Positions 28,901 through 45,733 of a stretch of 64,000 nucleotides of DNA are shown here, one piece after another. The position numbers were made by a program, and so were the translations under genes. This stretch comes from Eriocheir sinensis (taxonomy: Eukaryota; Arthropoda; Malacostraca; Decapoda; Varunidae). Below the pieces are notes generated by a model. It was given only the letters and a program-made list of their open reading frames with translations, was not told where the DNA came from and ran no database searches. Where the stretch lies: NCBI RefSeq assembly GCF_024679095.1, contig NW_026111615.1:201001-265000 (forward strand), written 5' to 3'. Within the stretch, counting starts at the first letter, position 1; every line of letters begins with the position of its first letter.

Positions 28901-31632
28901 TCAATAAAATAATGTAATTTTGGATGAAAATATATATACAAAATACACATAAAATAACCTAAATACAAATACAAATATACACAAAATAATTTAAAATTGA
29001 ATGAAATAAATATACAAAATAAACATGAAATAAGGTAAATTTGTAATGAAATATATGAAAAAATACACATAAGATAATATAAATTTGTATGAAAATATAT
29101 ATACAAATACACATTAAATAACATGAATTTGTATAAAATTTGTATAAAAATATATATTGATACACACAATAAAATAACGTAATTTTTTTATGAAAATGTA
29201 TATACAAAATACACATAAAATAATTTAAATACGTAGAAAAATATATATATAAAAAACACATAAAATAATGTAAATTTGTATGAAAATATATAAACAAATA
29301 CACATAAAATAATGTAAATTTGGATAAAATATATATACAAAATGAACATTAAATAATGTAAATATGTTTAAAAAAATATATATACAAAAAACACATAGTA
29401 TAATGTTAAATCGTATCAAAATAAATAAAGAGAATATCAATAAAATAATGTAAATTTGTATGAAAATAAAGATGGAAAATATCCATATAATAACGCATAT
29501 TTGCATAAAAATATATATACAAAAATACATATAAAATGATTAAATTTGTATTAAAATAAATATATAAAATGTACGTACAATAAAGTAAATTTGTATTGAA
29601 ATAGATATGCAAAATACACATTAATAATGTAAATTTGTATCAAAATATATATACGAATACTCATAAAATAGAGTAAATTTCTATGAAAATATACATACAA
29701 AATAGATATACAAAATACACATATAACTAGTTAAATTTGTATTTAAATACATGTACCAAAAAAACCATGTAAATTTGTTTCAAAATATATATACGAATAC
29801 AAATAAAAAAACTTAGATTTCTATAAAAATATATATACAAAATACACATAAAATTAAGTAAATACGTATAAAAAAATGTATACAAAATACACATAAAATA
29901 ATGTAAATTCGAATTAAAATAAATAAACAAAATACCAATAAAAGAATGTGTATTTAGATAAATATAAATATACAAAATACACATACAAAATAAACATAAA
30001 ATAAGGTAGATTTGTAAAAAAAATATATGTACAAAATACACATAAAATAATGTAAATTTATATAAAAATATATATACAAATACACATAAAATATCATGAA
30101 TTTGTATAAAAAAAATTATTCAAAATAAATATTAAATAATGTAAAAGCGTATAAAAATATATATACAAAGTACATATAAAATAATGTAAACTCGTATTAA
30201 TATAAATCAACAAAACACCAATAAAATAATATATATTTGAATGAAAATAAATTTACAAAATACACATAACATAATTAAAATCTGTATTAAAATATATACA
30301 AAAATACATACAAATAATTTGAGTTTGTATGAAAATAGATATACAAAATACACATAAAACTAGGTAAATTTCTTTTGAAATGTATATACAAAATAATACC
30401 CATAAAATATTGTAAATATGTGTCGAAATATATAAGCAAATACACATAAAATAACGTAAATTTGTATGAAAAATATATACAAAACACACATAAAATAATG
30501 TCAATTCGTATCAAAATGAATGAGCAGAATATCAATAAAATAATGTAAATTTGTATGAAAATAAAGATGCATAATACCCAAAAAATAAAGCATATGTTTA
30601 TAAAAATACAGATACAAAAATACACATATACAATTAATATACAAAATGCACATATAATAAGGTAAATTTGTATTGAAATACATATGCAAAATACAAAAAA
30701 ACAATGTAAATTTGTTTCAAAATATATATACGAATACAAATAAAAAAACGTAGATTTCAATAAAAATATATATACAAAATACACATAAAATTAAGTAAAT
30801 ACGTATAAAAAAATGTATACAAAATACACATAAAATAATGTAAATTCGAATTAAAATAAATAAACAAAATACCAATAAAAGAATGTGTATTTAGATAAAT
30901 ATAAATACAAAATACACATACAAAATAAACATAAAATAAGGTAGATTTGTAAAAAATATGTACAAAATACACATAAAATAATGTAAATTTATATAAAAAT
31001 ATATATACAAATACACATAAAATATCATGAATTTTTATAAAAATATATATTCAAAATAAATATTAAATAATGTAAAAGCGTATAAAAATATATATACAAA
31101 GTACATATAAAATAATGTAAATTTGTATTAATATAAATCAACAAAACACAAATAAATTAATATATATTTGAATAAAAATAAATTTACAAAATACTCATAA
31201 CATAATTAAAATTTGTATTAAAATATATACAAAAATACATAGAAATAATTTGAGTTTGTATGAAAATAGATATACAAAATACACATAAAACTAGGTAAAT
31301 TTCTTTTGAAATGTATATACAAAATACCCATAAAATATTGTAAATTTGTGTCAAAATATATAAGCAAATACACATAAAATAACGTAAATTTGTATGAAAA
31401 ATATATAGAAAATACACATAGAATAATGTCAATTCGTATCAAAATAAATGAGCAGAATATCAATAAAATAATGTAAATTTGTATGAAAATAAAGATGCAA
31501 AATACCCAAAAAATAAAGCATATGTTTATAAAAATACAGATACAAAAATACACATCGAATAATTAAATTTGTATTAAAATTAATATACAAAATGCGTATA
31601 TAATAAGGTAAATTTGTATTGAAAAAATATGC
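25906..31632 (-). repeat. Satellite block, minus polarity (core of left giant arm)
   Basis: Continuous A-rich monomers in HOR order. About 27,230-29,760 is repeated directly at 41,900-44,460. The right end carries two tandem copies of an approximately 935-bp series (about 29,778-30,715 and 30,716-31,632). The many minus-strand open frames, up to 165 codons, are repeat translations. Confidence 0.93.
29778..31632 (-). repeat. Tandem duplication, two copies of about 935 bp
   Basis: The unit starting GTTTCAAAATATATATACG followed by AATACAAATAAAAAAAC occurs at about 29,778 and again at about 30,715. The following monomer series is the same in both. The rare units ATAAAGCATATGTTTATAAA and GAATGAGCAGAATATC (in the second copy, AAATGAGCAGAATATC) appear in each. 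The mirror arm at 57,930-59,735 also holds two copies, so this duplication predates the giant inverted duplication. Confidence 0.85.
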
Positions 31633-33197
<1,565 letters not shown>

Positions 33198-34137
33198 ATA
33201 CATAGAATAATGTAAAATCGTATCAAAATAGGTATACAGAATATCAATAAAATAATTTAAATTTGTATGAAAATAAAGATGCAAAATACCTATATGATAA
33301 AGCATTTTTTTTTTAAATACATTAACAAAAATACACATACAATAATTAAATTTGTATTAAAATTAATATAAAAAATGCATACATACAATAAGGTAAATTT
33401 GTATTGAAAAAAAACGCAAAATACAAATAAAACAGTGTAAATTTGTTTCAAAATATATATACGAATACACATAAAATAACGTAGATTTCTATAGAAAAAT
33501 ATATACAAAATACACATGAAATTATGTAAATACGTATAAAAATATATATATAAAATACATATTAAGTATTGTAAATTCGTGACAAAATAAATAAACAAAA
33601 TATCATGAAAAGAATGTGTATTTGTATGAAAATAAATAATAGATAATAAATTTGTATGTAATACATATGCAAAATACACTTTAAATAATGTAAATATGTA
33701 TAAAAAAAATATATACAAAAAACAAATAGAATAATGTAAAATCGTATCAAAATAAATACACCGAATATTAATAAAATAATGTAAATTTGTATGAAAATAA
33801 AGATGCAAAACTCCCATCAAATAGCGCATTTCTTATAAAAATATATATACCAAAATACACATAAAATATTTAAATTTGTATTGAAATAAATATACAAAAT
33901 ACACATACAATAAGGTTGAAAGAGATATGCAAAAATACATATAAAAAATAGTAAATTTGTTTCAAAATATATATACGAATACACATAAAATAACGTAGAT
34001 TTCTGTAAAAATATATATACAAAATACTCATAAAATTAGGTAAATACGAATAAAAAAATGTAAACAAAATACATATATAATAATATAAATTCGAAACAAA
34101 ATAAATAAACAAAATACCAATAAAAGAATGTGTATTT
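33198..34137 (-). repeat. Satellite block, minus polarity, about 0.94 kb
   Basis: Corresponds to 50,139-50,713 but is about 365 bases longer. The extra part (about 33,690-34,130) carries the GCAAAACTCCCATCAAATAG series that is deleted in the sister. The block is bordered by the same two switch sequences on both sides in both copies. Confidence 0.88.
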
Positions 34138-36355
34138 GTTCTGTGTATTTTTGTATATAGTTTTATACAAATTTACGATATTTTATGTGTATTTTGTATA
34201 TTTATATTTATACAAAAACACATTCTTTTACTGGTATTTTGTTTATTTATTTTGATACGATTTTTATGTGTATTTTGTATTCGTTTTTTATATCTATTTA
34301 CTTCATTTTATGTGTATTTTGTATATATTTTTACAGAAATCAACGTTATTTTATGTGTATTCGTATATATATTTTGAAACAAATTTACATTGTTTTATAT
34401 GTATTTTGCATATCTATTTCAATACAAATTTCCCTTACAGTATGTGCATTTTTCATATTTATTTTAATACAAATTCTAATATTTTATGTGTATTTTGGTA
34501 TATATATTTTTATAAAAAATACGTTATTTTATGGCTATTTTGCATCTTTATTTTCATACAAATTTACATTATTTAATTAATATTCTGTGTATTTATTTTG
34601 ATACGATTTTACATTATTCTATTTGTGTTTTGTATATATTTTTTTATACATATTTACATTATTTAATTAGTATTTTGTATATATATTTGATACAAATTTA
34701 CGTTATTTTAAGTGTATATGTTTATATATTTTCATTCAAATTTCCATTATTTTATGTGTATTTTGTATATGTATTTCAATACAAATTTACATAATTTTAT
34801 GTGTATTTTGAATATTTATTTTCATACAAATTTAAATTATTTTTGAGTAATTTTGTATATAGTTTTATACAAACTTAGGTTATTTTATGAGTATTTTGTA
34901 TATCTATTTTCATACAAACACACATTCTTTTATTGATATTTTGTTTATTTATTTTGACGAGAATTTTAATTATTTAATGTGTATTTTGTATATATATATT
35001 TTTATACGTATTTACATCATTTCATGTGTATTTTGTATATATATTTCTATAGAAATCTACGTCATTTTATGTGTATTCGTATATAGATTTTTAAACAAAT
35101 TTACGCTTTAATGTGCATTTTGTATATTTTTTCAATACAAATTTACCTTATTGTACGTGCATTTTGAAAATTAATTTTAATACATATTTAATTATTCTAT
35201 GTGTATTTTTGTATATGTATTTTTATAAAAATATGCTTTATTTTATGGGTATTTTGCATCTTTATTTTCATACAAAATTACATTATTTTATTGATATTCT
35301 GTGTATTTATTTTGTTACGATTTTACATTATTCTATGTGTATTTTGTATATATTTTTCATTTAATTTAGCTTATTTTATGTGTATTTTGTATATCTATTT
35401 ATTTTAATACAAAATTAAATATTGATTGTTTTTTCGTATATATATTTTTATAAAAAATGCGTTATTTAATGGGTATTTTGCATCATAATTTTCATACAAA
35501 TTTAATTAATTTATTAATATTTTCTGTATTTATTTTGATACGATTTTACATTATTTTATTTGTGTTTTATATATACTTTTTTATACATATTTACATTATT
35601 TAATGTGTTTTTTGTATATATATTTGATACAAATTTACGTTATTTTAAGTCTATATGTTTATATATTTTCATTCAAATTAACATTATTCTGTGTATTTTG
35701 TATATGTATTTCAATACAAATTTACCTAATTTTATATGTTTTTTGTATATTTATTTTCATAAAAGTTTAAATTATTTTTGTGTATTTTTGTTTATAGTTT
35801 TATACAAATTTAGGTTATTTTATGTGTATTTTGTATATCTATTTTCAAACAAATACACATTCTTTTCATGATATTTTGTTTATTTATTTTGACACAAATT
35901 AACATTATTTAATGTGTATTTTGTATATATATTTTTATACGTATTTACATTATTTCAAGTGTATTTTGTATATATATTTCTATAGAAATCTGCGTTATTT
36001 TATGTGTATTCGTATATATATTTTGAAACAAATTTACATTGTCTTATGTGTATTTTGCATATTTTTTCAATACAAATTTACCTTATTGTATGTGTATTTT
36101 GTATATTAATTTTAATACAAATTTGATTAATCTATGTGTATTTTTGTATATGTATTTTTATAAAAGTATGCTTTATTTTATGGGTATTTTCCATCTTTAT
36201 TTTCATACAAATTTACATTATTTTATTGATATTCTGTGTATTTATTTTAATATGATTTTACATTATTCTATGTGTATTTTGTATATATATTTTATATAAA
36301 ATGTATTTGTTTTCATTTCATACAAATCTACATTATTTTATGTATTTTTTGTACC
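34138..36355 (+). repeat. Satellite block, plus polarity (mosaic)
   Basis: Starts at the switch TGTATTTGTTCTGTGTATTT. About 34,140-35,340 is a direct copy of 50,714-51,800. After an abrupt join near 35,345 (TATATTTTTCATTTAATTTA), the rest matches 2,420-3,350 directly, and its last part matches 10,560-11,255. It is therefore a join of two segments with different histories. Confidence 0.87.
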
Positions 36356-36609
36356 TGTATACACATAAAATATTTAAATTTGTATTGAAATAGATATACA
36401 AAATGCACATACAATAAGTTAAACTTCTATTGAAAGAGATATGCAAAAATACATATAAAACAATGTAAATTTATTCCAAAATATATATACGAATACACAT
36501 AAAATAACGTAGATTTCTATAAAAATATATATACAAAATACACATAAAATTAAGTAAATACGTATAAAAAATGTAAACAAAATACACATAAAATAATGTA
36601 AATTCGAAC

Positions 36610-36625
36610 AAAAAAAAAAAAAAAA
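36610..36625 (+). repeat. 16-base poly-A run
   Basis: Lies in a monomer that in other copies reads GTATCAAAATAAATAAACAAAATACC. It looks like a homopolymer expansion or collapse at the A-rich part of the unit. There is no target-site duplication or flanking retroelement sequence to suggest a retrotransposed tail. Confidence 0.9.
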
Positions 36626-37204
36626 CCAATAAAAGAATGTGTATTTGTATAAATATAAATGTACAAATTACACATAAAAAATAAACAAAAAATAAGGTAA
36701 ATTTGTAATGAAATATATGTACAAAATACACATAAAATAATGTAAATTTATATGAAAATATATATACAAATACACATAAAATACCATGAGTTTGTATAAA
36801 ATTATATATTCAAAATAAATATTAAATAATATAAATGCGTATAAAAATATATATATACAAAGTACATATAAAATAATGTAAATTCGTATCAATATAAATC
36901 AACAAAATACCAATAAAATAATATATATTTGAATGAAAATAGATTTACAAAATACACATAACATAACTAAAATTTGTATAGATTTCTATAAAAATACATA
37001 TACAAAATACACATAAAATTAAGTAAATACGTATAAAAAAATGTATACAAAATACACATAAAATAATGTAAATTCGTATAAATGTAAATAAACAATATAC
37101 CAATAAAAGAATATGTATTTGTATAAATATAAATATACAAAATGCACGTAAAATAACGTAAATTTATATAAAACTATATACATAAAATAACGCAAATTTC
37201 TATA

Positions 37205-38790
37205 AAAATATATAAAATAACCTAAATTTGTATCAAACTATATACAAAAATACACAAAAATATTTAAAATTTGTATGAAAAGAAATATACAAAATACACA
37301 TAAAACTAGGTAGATTTGTATTGAAATTCATATACAAAATACACATAGAATAATGTAAATTTGAATGAAAATATATAAAAAAATACACTTAAAATAACGT
37401 AAATTTGTATAAAATATATATGCAAGATACACATTAAATAATGTAAATGTGTATAAAAAAAATATTTACAAAAAAGAAATAGAATATGTAAAATCCTATC
37501 AATATAAATACACAGAATATCAATAAAATAATGTAAATTTGTATGAAAAGAAAGATGCAAAATTCCCATAAAATAGCGCATTTTTTATAAAAATATATAT
37601 ACCAAAATACACATAAAATATTTAAATTTGTATTGAAATAAATAAAAAAAATGCATATACAGTAAGGTAAATATGTATTGAAAGAGATATTCAAAAATAC
37701 ATATAAAACAAAGTAAATTTGTTTCAAAATATATATACGAATACACATAAAATAACGTAGATTTCTATAGAAATATATATACAAAATACAGATGAAATTA
37801 TGTAAATACGTATAAAAATATATATAAAAAATACATATCTAGGTAAGTTCGTGTCAAAATAAATAAAGAAAATATCATGAAAAGAATGTGTATTTGTATG
37901 AAAATAAATAATAGATAATAAATTTGTATGAAATATATATGCAAGATATACATTAAATAATGTAAATATGTATAAAAAAAATATATACAAAAAACAAATA
38001 GAATAATGTGAAATCGTATCAAAATATATACACAGAATATTAATAAAATAATGTAAATTTGTATGAAAATAAAGATGCAAAATTCCCATCAAATAGCTCA
38101 TTTCTTATAAATATATATATACCAAAATACAGATAAAATATTTAAATTTGTATTGAAGTAAATATACAAAATGCACATACAATAAGGTAAACGTATTGAA
38201 AGAGATATGCAAAAATACATATAAAACAATGTAAATTGGTTTCAAAATATATATACGAATACACATAAAATAACGTAGATTTCTATAAAAAATATATATT
38301 CAAAATACACATAAATTAAGTAAATACGTATGAAAATAGATATACAAAATACACATAGAATAATGTAAAATTGTTTAAAAAAAATAAACAGAATATAAAT
38401 AAAATAATGTAAATTTGTATGAAAATAAAAATGCAAAATACCCATAAAATAAAGCATATTTTTTTAAAAATACATATACAAAAATACACATAGCATAATT
38501 AAATTTGTATTAAAATTAATATACAAAATGCATATATAATAAGGTAAATTTGTATTGAAAAAATATGCAAAATACACATAAAACAGTGTAAATTTATTTC
38601 AAAATCTATATACGAATACTCATAAATCAACGTAGATTTCTATAGATGTAAACACGTATAAAAATATATATATAAAATACACATTAAATAATGTAAATTC
38701 GCGTCAAAATAAATAAACAAAATATCAATAAAAGAAGGTGTATTTGTATGAAAATAGATATACAATATACACATAAAATCACCTAAATTT
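37205..38790. repeat. Left arm of a local inverted repeat (about 1.6 kb)
   Basis: The reverse complement of 39,800-41,410 has the same series, including the rare units with CCTATCAATATAAATACACA, AAATAGCTCATTTCTTATAA and GTTTAAAAAAAATAAACAG. The spacer is about 1.0 kb (38,791-39,799) and contains the polarity switch at about 39,555. Confidence 0.85.
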
Positions 38791-39555
38791 TGTATAAAAC
38801 TATATACAAAAATACACAAAAATAATTTTAATTTTTATGAAAATAAATATACAAAATACACATAAAATTAGGTAAATTTGTATTGAAATACATTTAAAAA
38901 ACACACATAAAATAATGTAAATTTGAATGAAAATATATAAACAAATACACTTAAAATAACGTAAATTTGTATAAAATATATATAAAAAATACACATTAAA
39001 TAATGTTAATATGTATAAAAAAATATATACAAAACACAAATAGAATAATATAAAATCGTATCAAAATAAATACACAGAATATTAATAAAATAATGTAAAT
39101 TTGTATGAAAATTAAAATGCAAAATACCCATAAAATAACGCATTTAAAAAAAAACGCACATAAAATATTTGAATTTGTATTAAAATAAATATACAAAATG
39201 CACATACAATAAGGTAAATTTGTATTGAAATAGATATGCAAAATACATATAAAACCATGTAAATTTTTTTCAAAATATATATACGAATACACATAAAATA
39301 ACGTAGATTTCTATGAAAATAAATGAACAAAATACACATAAAATTAAGTAAATACGTATAAAAAAAGGTATACAAAATACACATAAAATAATGTAAACTC
39401 GTATCAAAATAAATAAACAAAATACTAATAAAAGAATGTGTATTGTATAAATATAAATTTACAAAATACAAATAAAATAACGTAAATTTATATAAAACTA
39501 TATGCAAAAATACACAGAAGTAATTAAATTTGTGTGAAAATAGATATAAAAAATA

Positions 39556-41597
39556 CGTGTGTATTTTGTATATTTATTTTCATACAAATTGAAATTATTT
39601 TTGTTTATTTTTTTTATATATTTTCAAACAAATTTTCGTTATTTTATGTGTATTTTGTATATTTATTTTTTCTACAAATATACTTTCTTTTATCTGAATT
39701 TTGTTTATTGATTTTGAAACGAATTTACCTTATTTTGTATATCTATTTTCGTACAAATTAAAATACTTTTGTGTATTTTTGTATATAGTTTTATATAAAT
39801 TTACGTTATTTTATAAAATAACGTGTATATTGTTTATCTATTTTCATACATATACACATTATTTTATTGATATTTTGTTCATTTATTTTGACGCGAATTT
39901 ACATTATTTAATGTGTATTTTATATATATATTTTTATACGTGTTTACATCATTTGATGTGTATTTTGTATATATATTTCTATATAAATCTACTTTAATTT
40001 ATGAGTATTCGTATATAGATTTTGAAATAAATTTACACTGTTTTATGTGTCTTTTCCATATTTTTTCAATACAAATTTACCTTATTGTATATGCATTTTG
40101 TATATTAATTTTAATACAAATTTAATTATGCTATGTGTATTTTTGTATATATATTTTTATAAAAATATGCTTTATTTTATGGGTATTTTCCTTTTTTATT
40201 TTCATACAAATTTACATTATTTTATTTATATTCTGTTTACTTTTTTTAAACAATTTTACATTATTCTATGTGTATTTTGTATATCTATTTTATACGTATT
40301 TACTTAATTTTATGTATTTTGTATATATATTTTTATAGAAATCTACGTTATTTTATGTGTATCCATATATATATTTTGAAACAAATTTACATTGTTTTAT
40401 ATGTATTTTTGCATATCTCTTTCAATACAAGTTTACCTTATTGTATGTGCATTTTGTATATTTATTTCAATACAAATTTAAATATTTTATGTGTATTTTG
40501 GTATATATATTTTTATAAGAAATGCGCTATTTGATGGGAATTTTGCTTCTTTATTTTCATACAAATTTACATAATTTTATTAATATTCGGTGTATTTATT
40601 TTGTTACGATTTCACATTATTCTATTTGTTTTTTGTATATATATTTTTTTTACATATTTACATTATTTAATGTGTATCTTGCATATATATTTCATACAAA
40701 TTTATTAGCTACTATTTATTCTCATCCAAATACACATTCTTTTCATGGTATTTTGTTTATTTATTTTGACACGAATTTACCTAGATATGTATTTTGTATA
40801 TATATTTTTATACGTATTTACATAATTTCATGTGTATTTTGTATATATATTTCTATAGAAATCTACGTTATTTTAAGTGTATTCGTATATATATTTTGAA
40901 ACAAATTAACTTTGTTTTATATGTATTTTCGAATATCTCTTTCAATACATATTTACCTTACTGTATATGTATTTTGTATATTTATTTAAATACAAATTTA
41001 AATATTTTATGTGTATTTTGGTATATATATTTTTATAAAAAATGCGCTATTTTCTGGGAATTTTGCATCTTTCTTTTCATACAAATTTACATTATTTTAT
41101 TGATATTCTGTGTATTTATATTGATAGGATTTTATATTATTCTATTTCTTTTTTGTATATATTTTTTTATACACATTTACATTATTTAATGTGTATCTTG
41201 CATATATATTTTATACAAATTAACGTTATTTTAAGTGTATTTGTTTATATATTTTCATTCAAATTTACATTATTTTATGTGTATTTTGTATATGTATTTC
41301 AATACAAATTTACCTAATTTTATGTGTATTTTGTATATTTCTTTTCATACAAATTTTAAAAATTTTTGTGTATTTTTGTATATAGCTTTATACAAATTTA
41401 GGTTATTTTATGTACGCATTTACATTATTTAATGTGTGTTTAGTATATATATTTTTAAGCAAATTTACTTTATTTTATGTGCATTTTTGTACTTATTTTT
41501 TTAGAAATTTGCGATATTTTATGTGTATTTGTATATGTTTTCTCATACAAATTTACATTATTTTATTGCTATTTTGTTTATTTATTTTGATACGAAT
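39556..41597 (+). repeat. Satellite block, plus polarity (right arm of the local inverted repeat)
   Basis: Begins at the switch TAAAAAATACGTGTGTATTT. About 39,800-41,410 mirrors 37,205-38,790. The last 190 bases match the 61,480-61,680 series and the reverse complement of 13,240-13,400. The block ends at GATACGAATGAAAATAGATA, where polarity flips within the quasi-palindromic core of a monomer. Confidence 0.87.
39803..39824. repeat. Perfect 22-bp palindrome
   Basis: ACGTTATTTTA is followed immediately by its own reverse complement. Elsewhere the unit ends with ACGTTATTTTATGTG, so here about ten bases have been folded back and copied. It looks like a miniature version of the polarity switches. 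Confidence 0.9.
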
Positions 41598-44500
41598 GAA
41601 AATAGATATACAAAATATTCATAAAATAAACTAAATTTGTATTAAAATATATATACAAAATACATAAAATAATGTAAATTTGTATCAAAATATTTTAACA
41701 GATGCGCATAAAATAACGTAAATTTGTTTTAAAATATACAAAATATACATTAAATAATGTAAATATGTATAAAAAAATATAAACAAAACACAAATAGAAT
41801 AATGTAAAATTGTATCAAAATAAATACACTGAATATTAATAAAACAATGTAAATTTGTATGAAAATAAAAATGCAAAATACCTATTAAATAACGCATTTT
41901 TTTTATAAAAATATATATACCAAAATACACATGAAAAAACTAATTTGTATTAAAATAAATATACAAAATACACATACAATAAGGTAAATCTGTATTGAAA
42001 TAGATATGCAAAATACATATAAAACAATGTAAATTTGTTTCAAAATATATATACGAATACACATAAAATAACGTAGATTTGTATAAAAATATATATACAA
42101 AATACACATAAAATGAAGTAAATAAGTATGAGAAAATGTATACAAAATACACATAAAATAATGTAAATTCGTATCAAAATAAATAAACAAAATACCAATA
42201 AAAGAATGTGTATTTGTATAAATATAAATATACAAAATACACATAAAATAACGTAAATTTGTATAAAACTATATACAAAAATACACAGAAGTTATTAAAT
42301 TCGTATGAAAATAGATATACAAAATACAGATAAAATAAGCTAAATGTATATAGAAAATACATAAAATAATGTAAATTTGTATCAAAATATTTATGAAAAT
42401 ACATATAATAACGTAAATTTGTTTAAAAATATGTAAACAAAATACGCATTAAGTAATGTAAATAGGTATAAAAAATATGTACAAAATACACATATAATCA
42501 TGTAATTCGTATCAAACTAAATAAACAAAATATCAATAAAAAAATGTAAATTTGTATGAGAAAACATATACAAAAACATACAAAATAACGCTAATTTCCA
42601 TAAAAAATATATGTCCAAAAATGAACGTAAAATAAAGTAACTTTGGATAAAAATATATATACAAAACACACATTAAATAATGTAAATCCGTACATAAAAT
42701 AACCTAAATTTATATAAAACTATATACAAAAATACACAAAAATAATTTAAATTTGTATGAAAAGAAATATACAAAATACACATAAAATTAGGTTAGTTTG
42801 TATTGAAATACATATAAAAAATACATATAAAATAATGAAAATTTGAAACAAAATATATAAACAAATACACATATAATAACGTAAATTTGTATGAAATATA
42901 TAATCAAAATACACATTAAATAATGTAAATATGTATAAAAATATATATACAAAACACAAATAGAATAATGTAAAATCGTATCAAAATATATACACAGAAT
43001 ATTAATAAAATAATGTAAATTTGTATGAAAATTAAGATGCAAAATACCTATAAAATAACGCATTTTTTAAAAAAATATTGATACCAAAATACACATAAAA
43101 TATTTGAATTTGTATTAAAATAAATATACAAAATGCACATACAATAAGGTAAATTTGTATTGAAATAGATATGCAAAATACATATAAAATAATGTAAATT
43201 TGTTTCAAAATATATATACGAATACACATAAAATAACGTAGATTTCTATAAAAATACATATACAAAATACACATAATATTAAGTAAATACGTTTAAAAAA
43301 ATGTATACAAAATACACATAAAATAATGTAAATTCGTATAAATGTAAATAAACAATATACCAATAAAAGAATGTGTATTTGTATAAATATAAATATACAA
43401 AATGCACATAAAATAACGTAAATTTATATAAAACTATATACATAAAATAACGCAAATTTCTATAAAATATATGTACAAAAATGAACATAAAATAAATTTG
43501 CATAAAAATATATATACAAAACACTTTAGATAATATAAATGAGTATAAAAATATGTATACAAAATACCTATGAAATAATCTAAATTCGTATCGAATTAAA
43601 TTAAGAAAATATCAATAAAATAATGTAATTTTGGATGAAAATATATATACAAAATACACATAAAAAAACTTAAATACAAATACAAATATACACATAAAAT
43701 AATTAAAAATTGAATGAAATAAATATTCAAAATAAACATAAAATATGGTAAATTTGTAATGAAATATATGAAAAAATACACATAAAATAATATAAATTTG
43801 TATGAAAATATATATACAAATACACATTAAATAACATGAATTTTTATAAAATTTGTATCAAAATATATACTTATACACACAATAAAATAACGTATTTTTT
43901 TATGAAAATGTATATAAAAAATACACAAAATAATTTAAATACGTAGAAAAATATATATACAAATAACACATAAAATAATGTAAATTTGTATGAAAATATA
44001 TAAACAAATACACATAAAATAATGTAAATTTGGATAAAATATATATACAAAATGAACATTAAATAATGTAAATATGTATAAAAAAAATACAAAATACACA
44101 TGGAATAATGTTAAATCGTATCAAAATAAATAAAGAGAAAATCAATAAAATAATGTAAATTTGAATGAAAATAAAGATGCAAAATATCCATATAATAACG
44201 CATATTTGCATAAAAATATATATACAAAAATACATATAAAATAGTTAAATTTGTATTAAAATAAATATACAAAATGCACGTATAATAAAGAAAATTTATA
44301 TTGAAATAGATATGCAAAATACACATCAATAATGTAAATTTGTATCAAAATATATATACGAATACTCATAAAATATAGTAAATTTCTATGAAAATATACA
44401 TACAAAATAGATATACAAAATACACATATAACTAGTTAAATTTGTATTTAAATACATGTACAAAAAAAATAAAATAATTTAGATTTGTATGAAATGAAAA

Positions 44501-45733
44501 CAAATGCATTTTATATAAAATATATATACAAAATACACATAGAATAATGTAAAAACATATCAAAATAAATACACAGAATATCAACAAAATAATGTAAATT
44601 TGTATGACAATAAAGATGCAAAATACCCATAAAATAAAGCATATTTTTATAAAAATACATATACAAAAATACACATAGATTAATCAAATTTGTATTAAAA
44701 TTAATATACAAAATGCACATACAATGAGGTAAATTTGTATAGAAAAAATATGCAAAATACACATAAAATAATGTAAATTTGTTTCAAAATATATATACGA
44801 ATACACATAAAATAACGCAGATTTCTATAGAAATATATATTCAAAATACACTTGAAATAATGTAAATACGTATAAAAATATATATACAAAATACACATTA
44901 AATAATGTTAATTCGTGTCAAAATAAATAAACAAAATATCATGAAAAGAATGTGTATTTGAATGAAAATAGATATACAAAAAACACATAAAATAAACTAA
45001 ATTTGTATAAAACTATATACAAAAATACACAAAAATAATTTAAACTTGTATGAAAATAAATATACAAAAAACATATAAAAATAGGTAAATTTTTATTGAA
45101 ATACATATACAAAATACACATAAAATAATGTAAATTTGAATGAAAATATATAAACATATAGACTTAAAATAACGTAAATTTGTATCAAATATATATACAA
45201 AAAAAACATTAAATAATGTAAATATGTATAAAAAAATATATACAAAACACAAATAAAATAATGTAAAATCGTATCAAAATAAACACAGAAAATATTAATA
45301 AAATAATGTAAATATGTATGAAAATTAAGATGCAAAAAACCCATAAAATAACGCATTTTTTTTAAAAAATATAAATACGAAAAAACATAAAATATTTGAT
45401 TTTGTATTAAAATAAATAGATATACAAAATACACATAAAATAAGCTAAATTTGAATTGAAATATGTATACAAAATACATAAAATAATGTAAATTTGTATC
45501 AAAATACCTATACAAATACACATATAATAACGTAAATTTGTATAAAAATATATAAACAAAATACACATTAAATAATGTAAATATGTATAAAAAAAATGTA
45601 AAAAATACACAAATAATCATGTAATTCGTATCAAAATAAATAGACAAAATACCAATAAAATAATGTAAATTTCTATGAGAAAACATATACAAAATACACA
45701 TAAATAACGCAAATATCAATAAAAAAATATATA
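41598..45733 (-). repeat. Satellite block, minus polarity
   Basis: Two shared histories overlap. About 41,900-44,460 is a direct copy of 27,230-29,760 (offset near 14,680). About 43,020-45,733 is a direct copy of 15,269-17,965. Minus-strand open frames, up to 208 codons near 45,093-45,719, are repeat translations. Confidence 0.92.

Larger units (their letters stand above)
36356..39555 (-). repeat. Satellite block, minus polarity (mosaic)
   Basis: Starts at the same switch as 11,256. There is an internal same-polarity join at about 36,980 (ACTAAAATTTGTATAGATTT), after which about 230 bases match 15,490-15,720 and 43,240-43,480. From about 37,205 it is one arm of a local inverted repeat. It contains a 16-base A run at 36,610-36,625. 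No gene is supported. Confidence 0.87.

Noticed and set aside
36610..36625. Poly-A tail of a retrotransposed sequence
   Set aside because: The run lies inside a monomer with satellite on both sides, and no element body or target-site duplication is visible.
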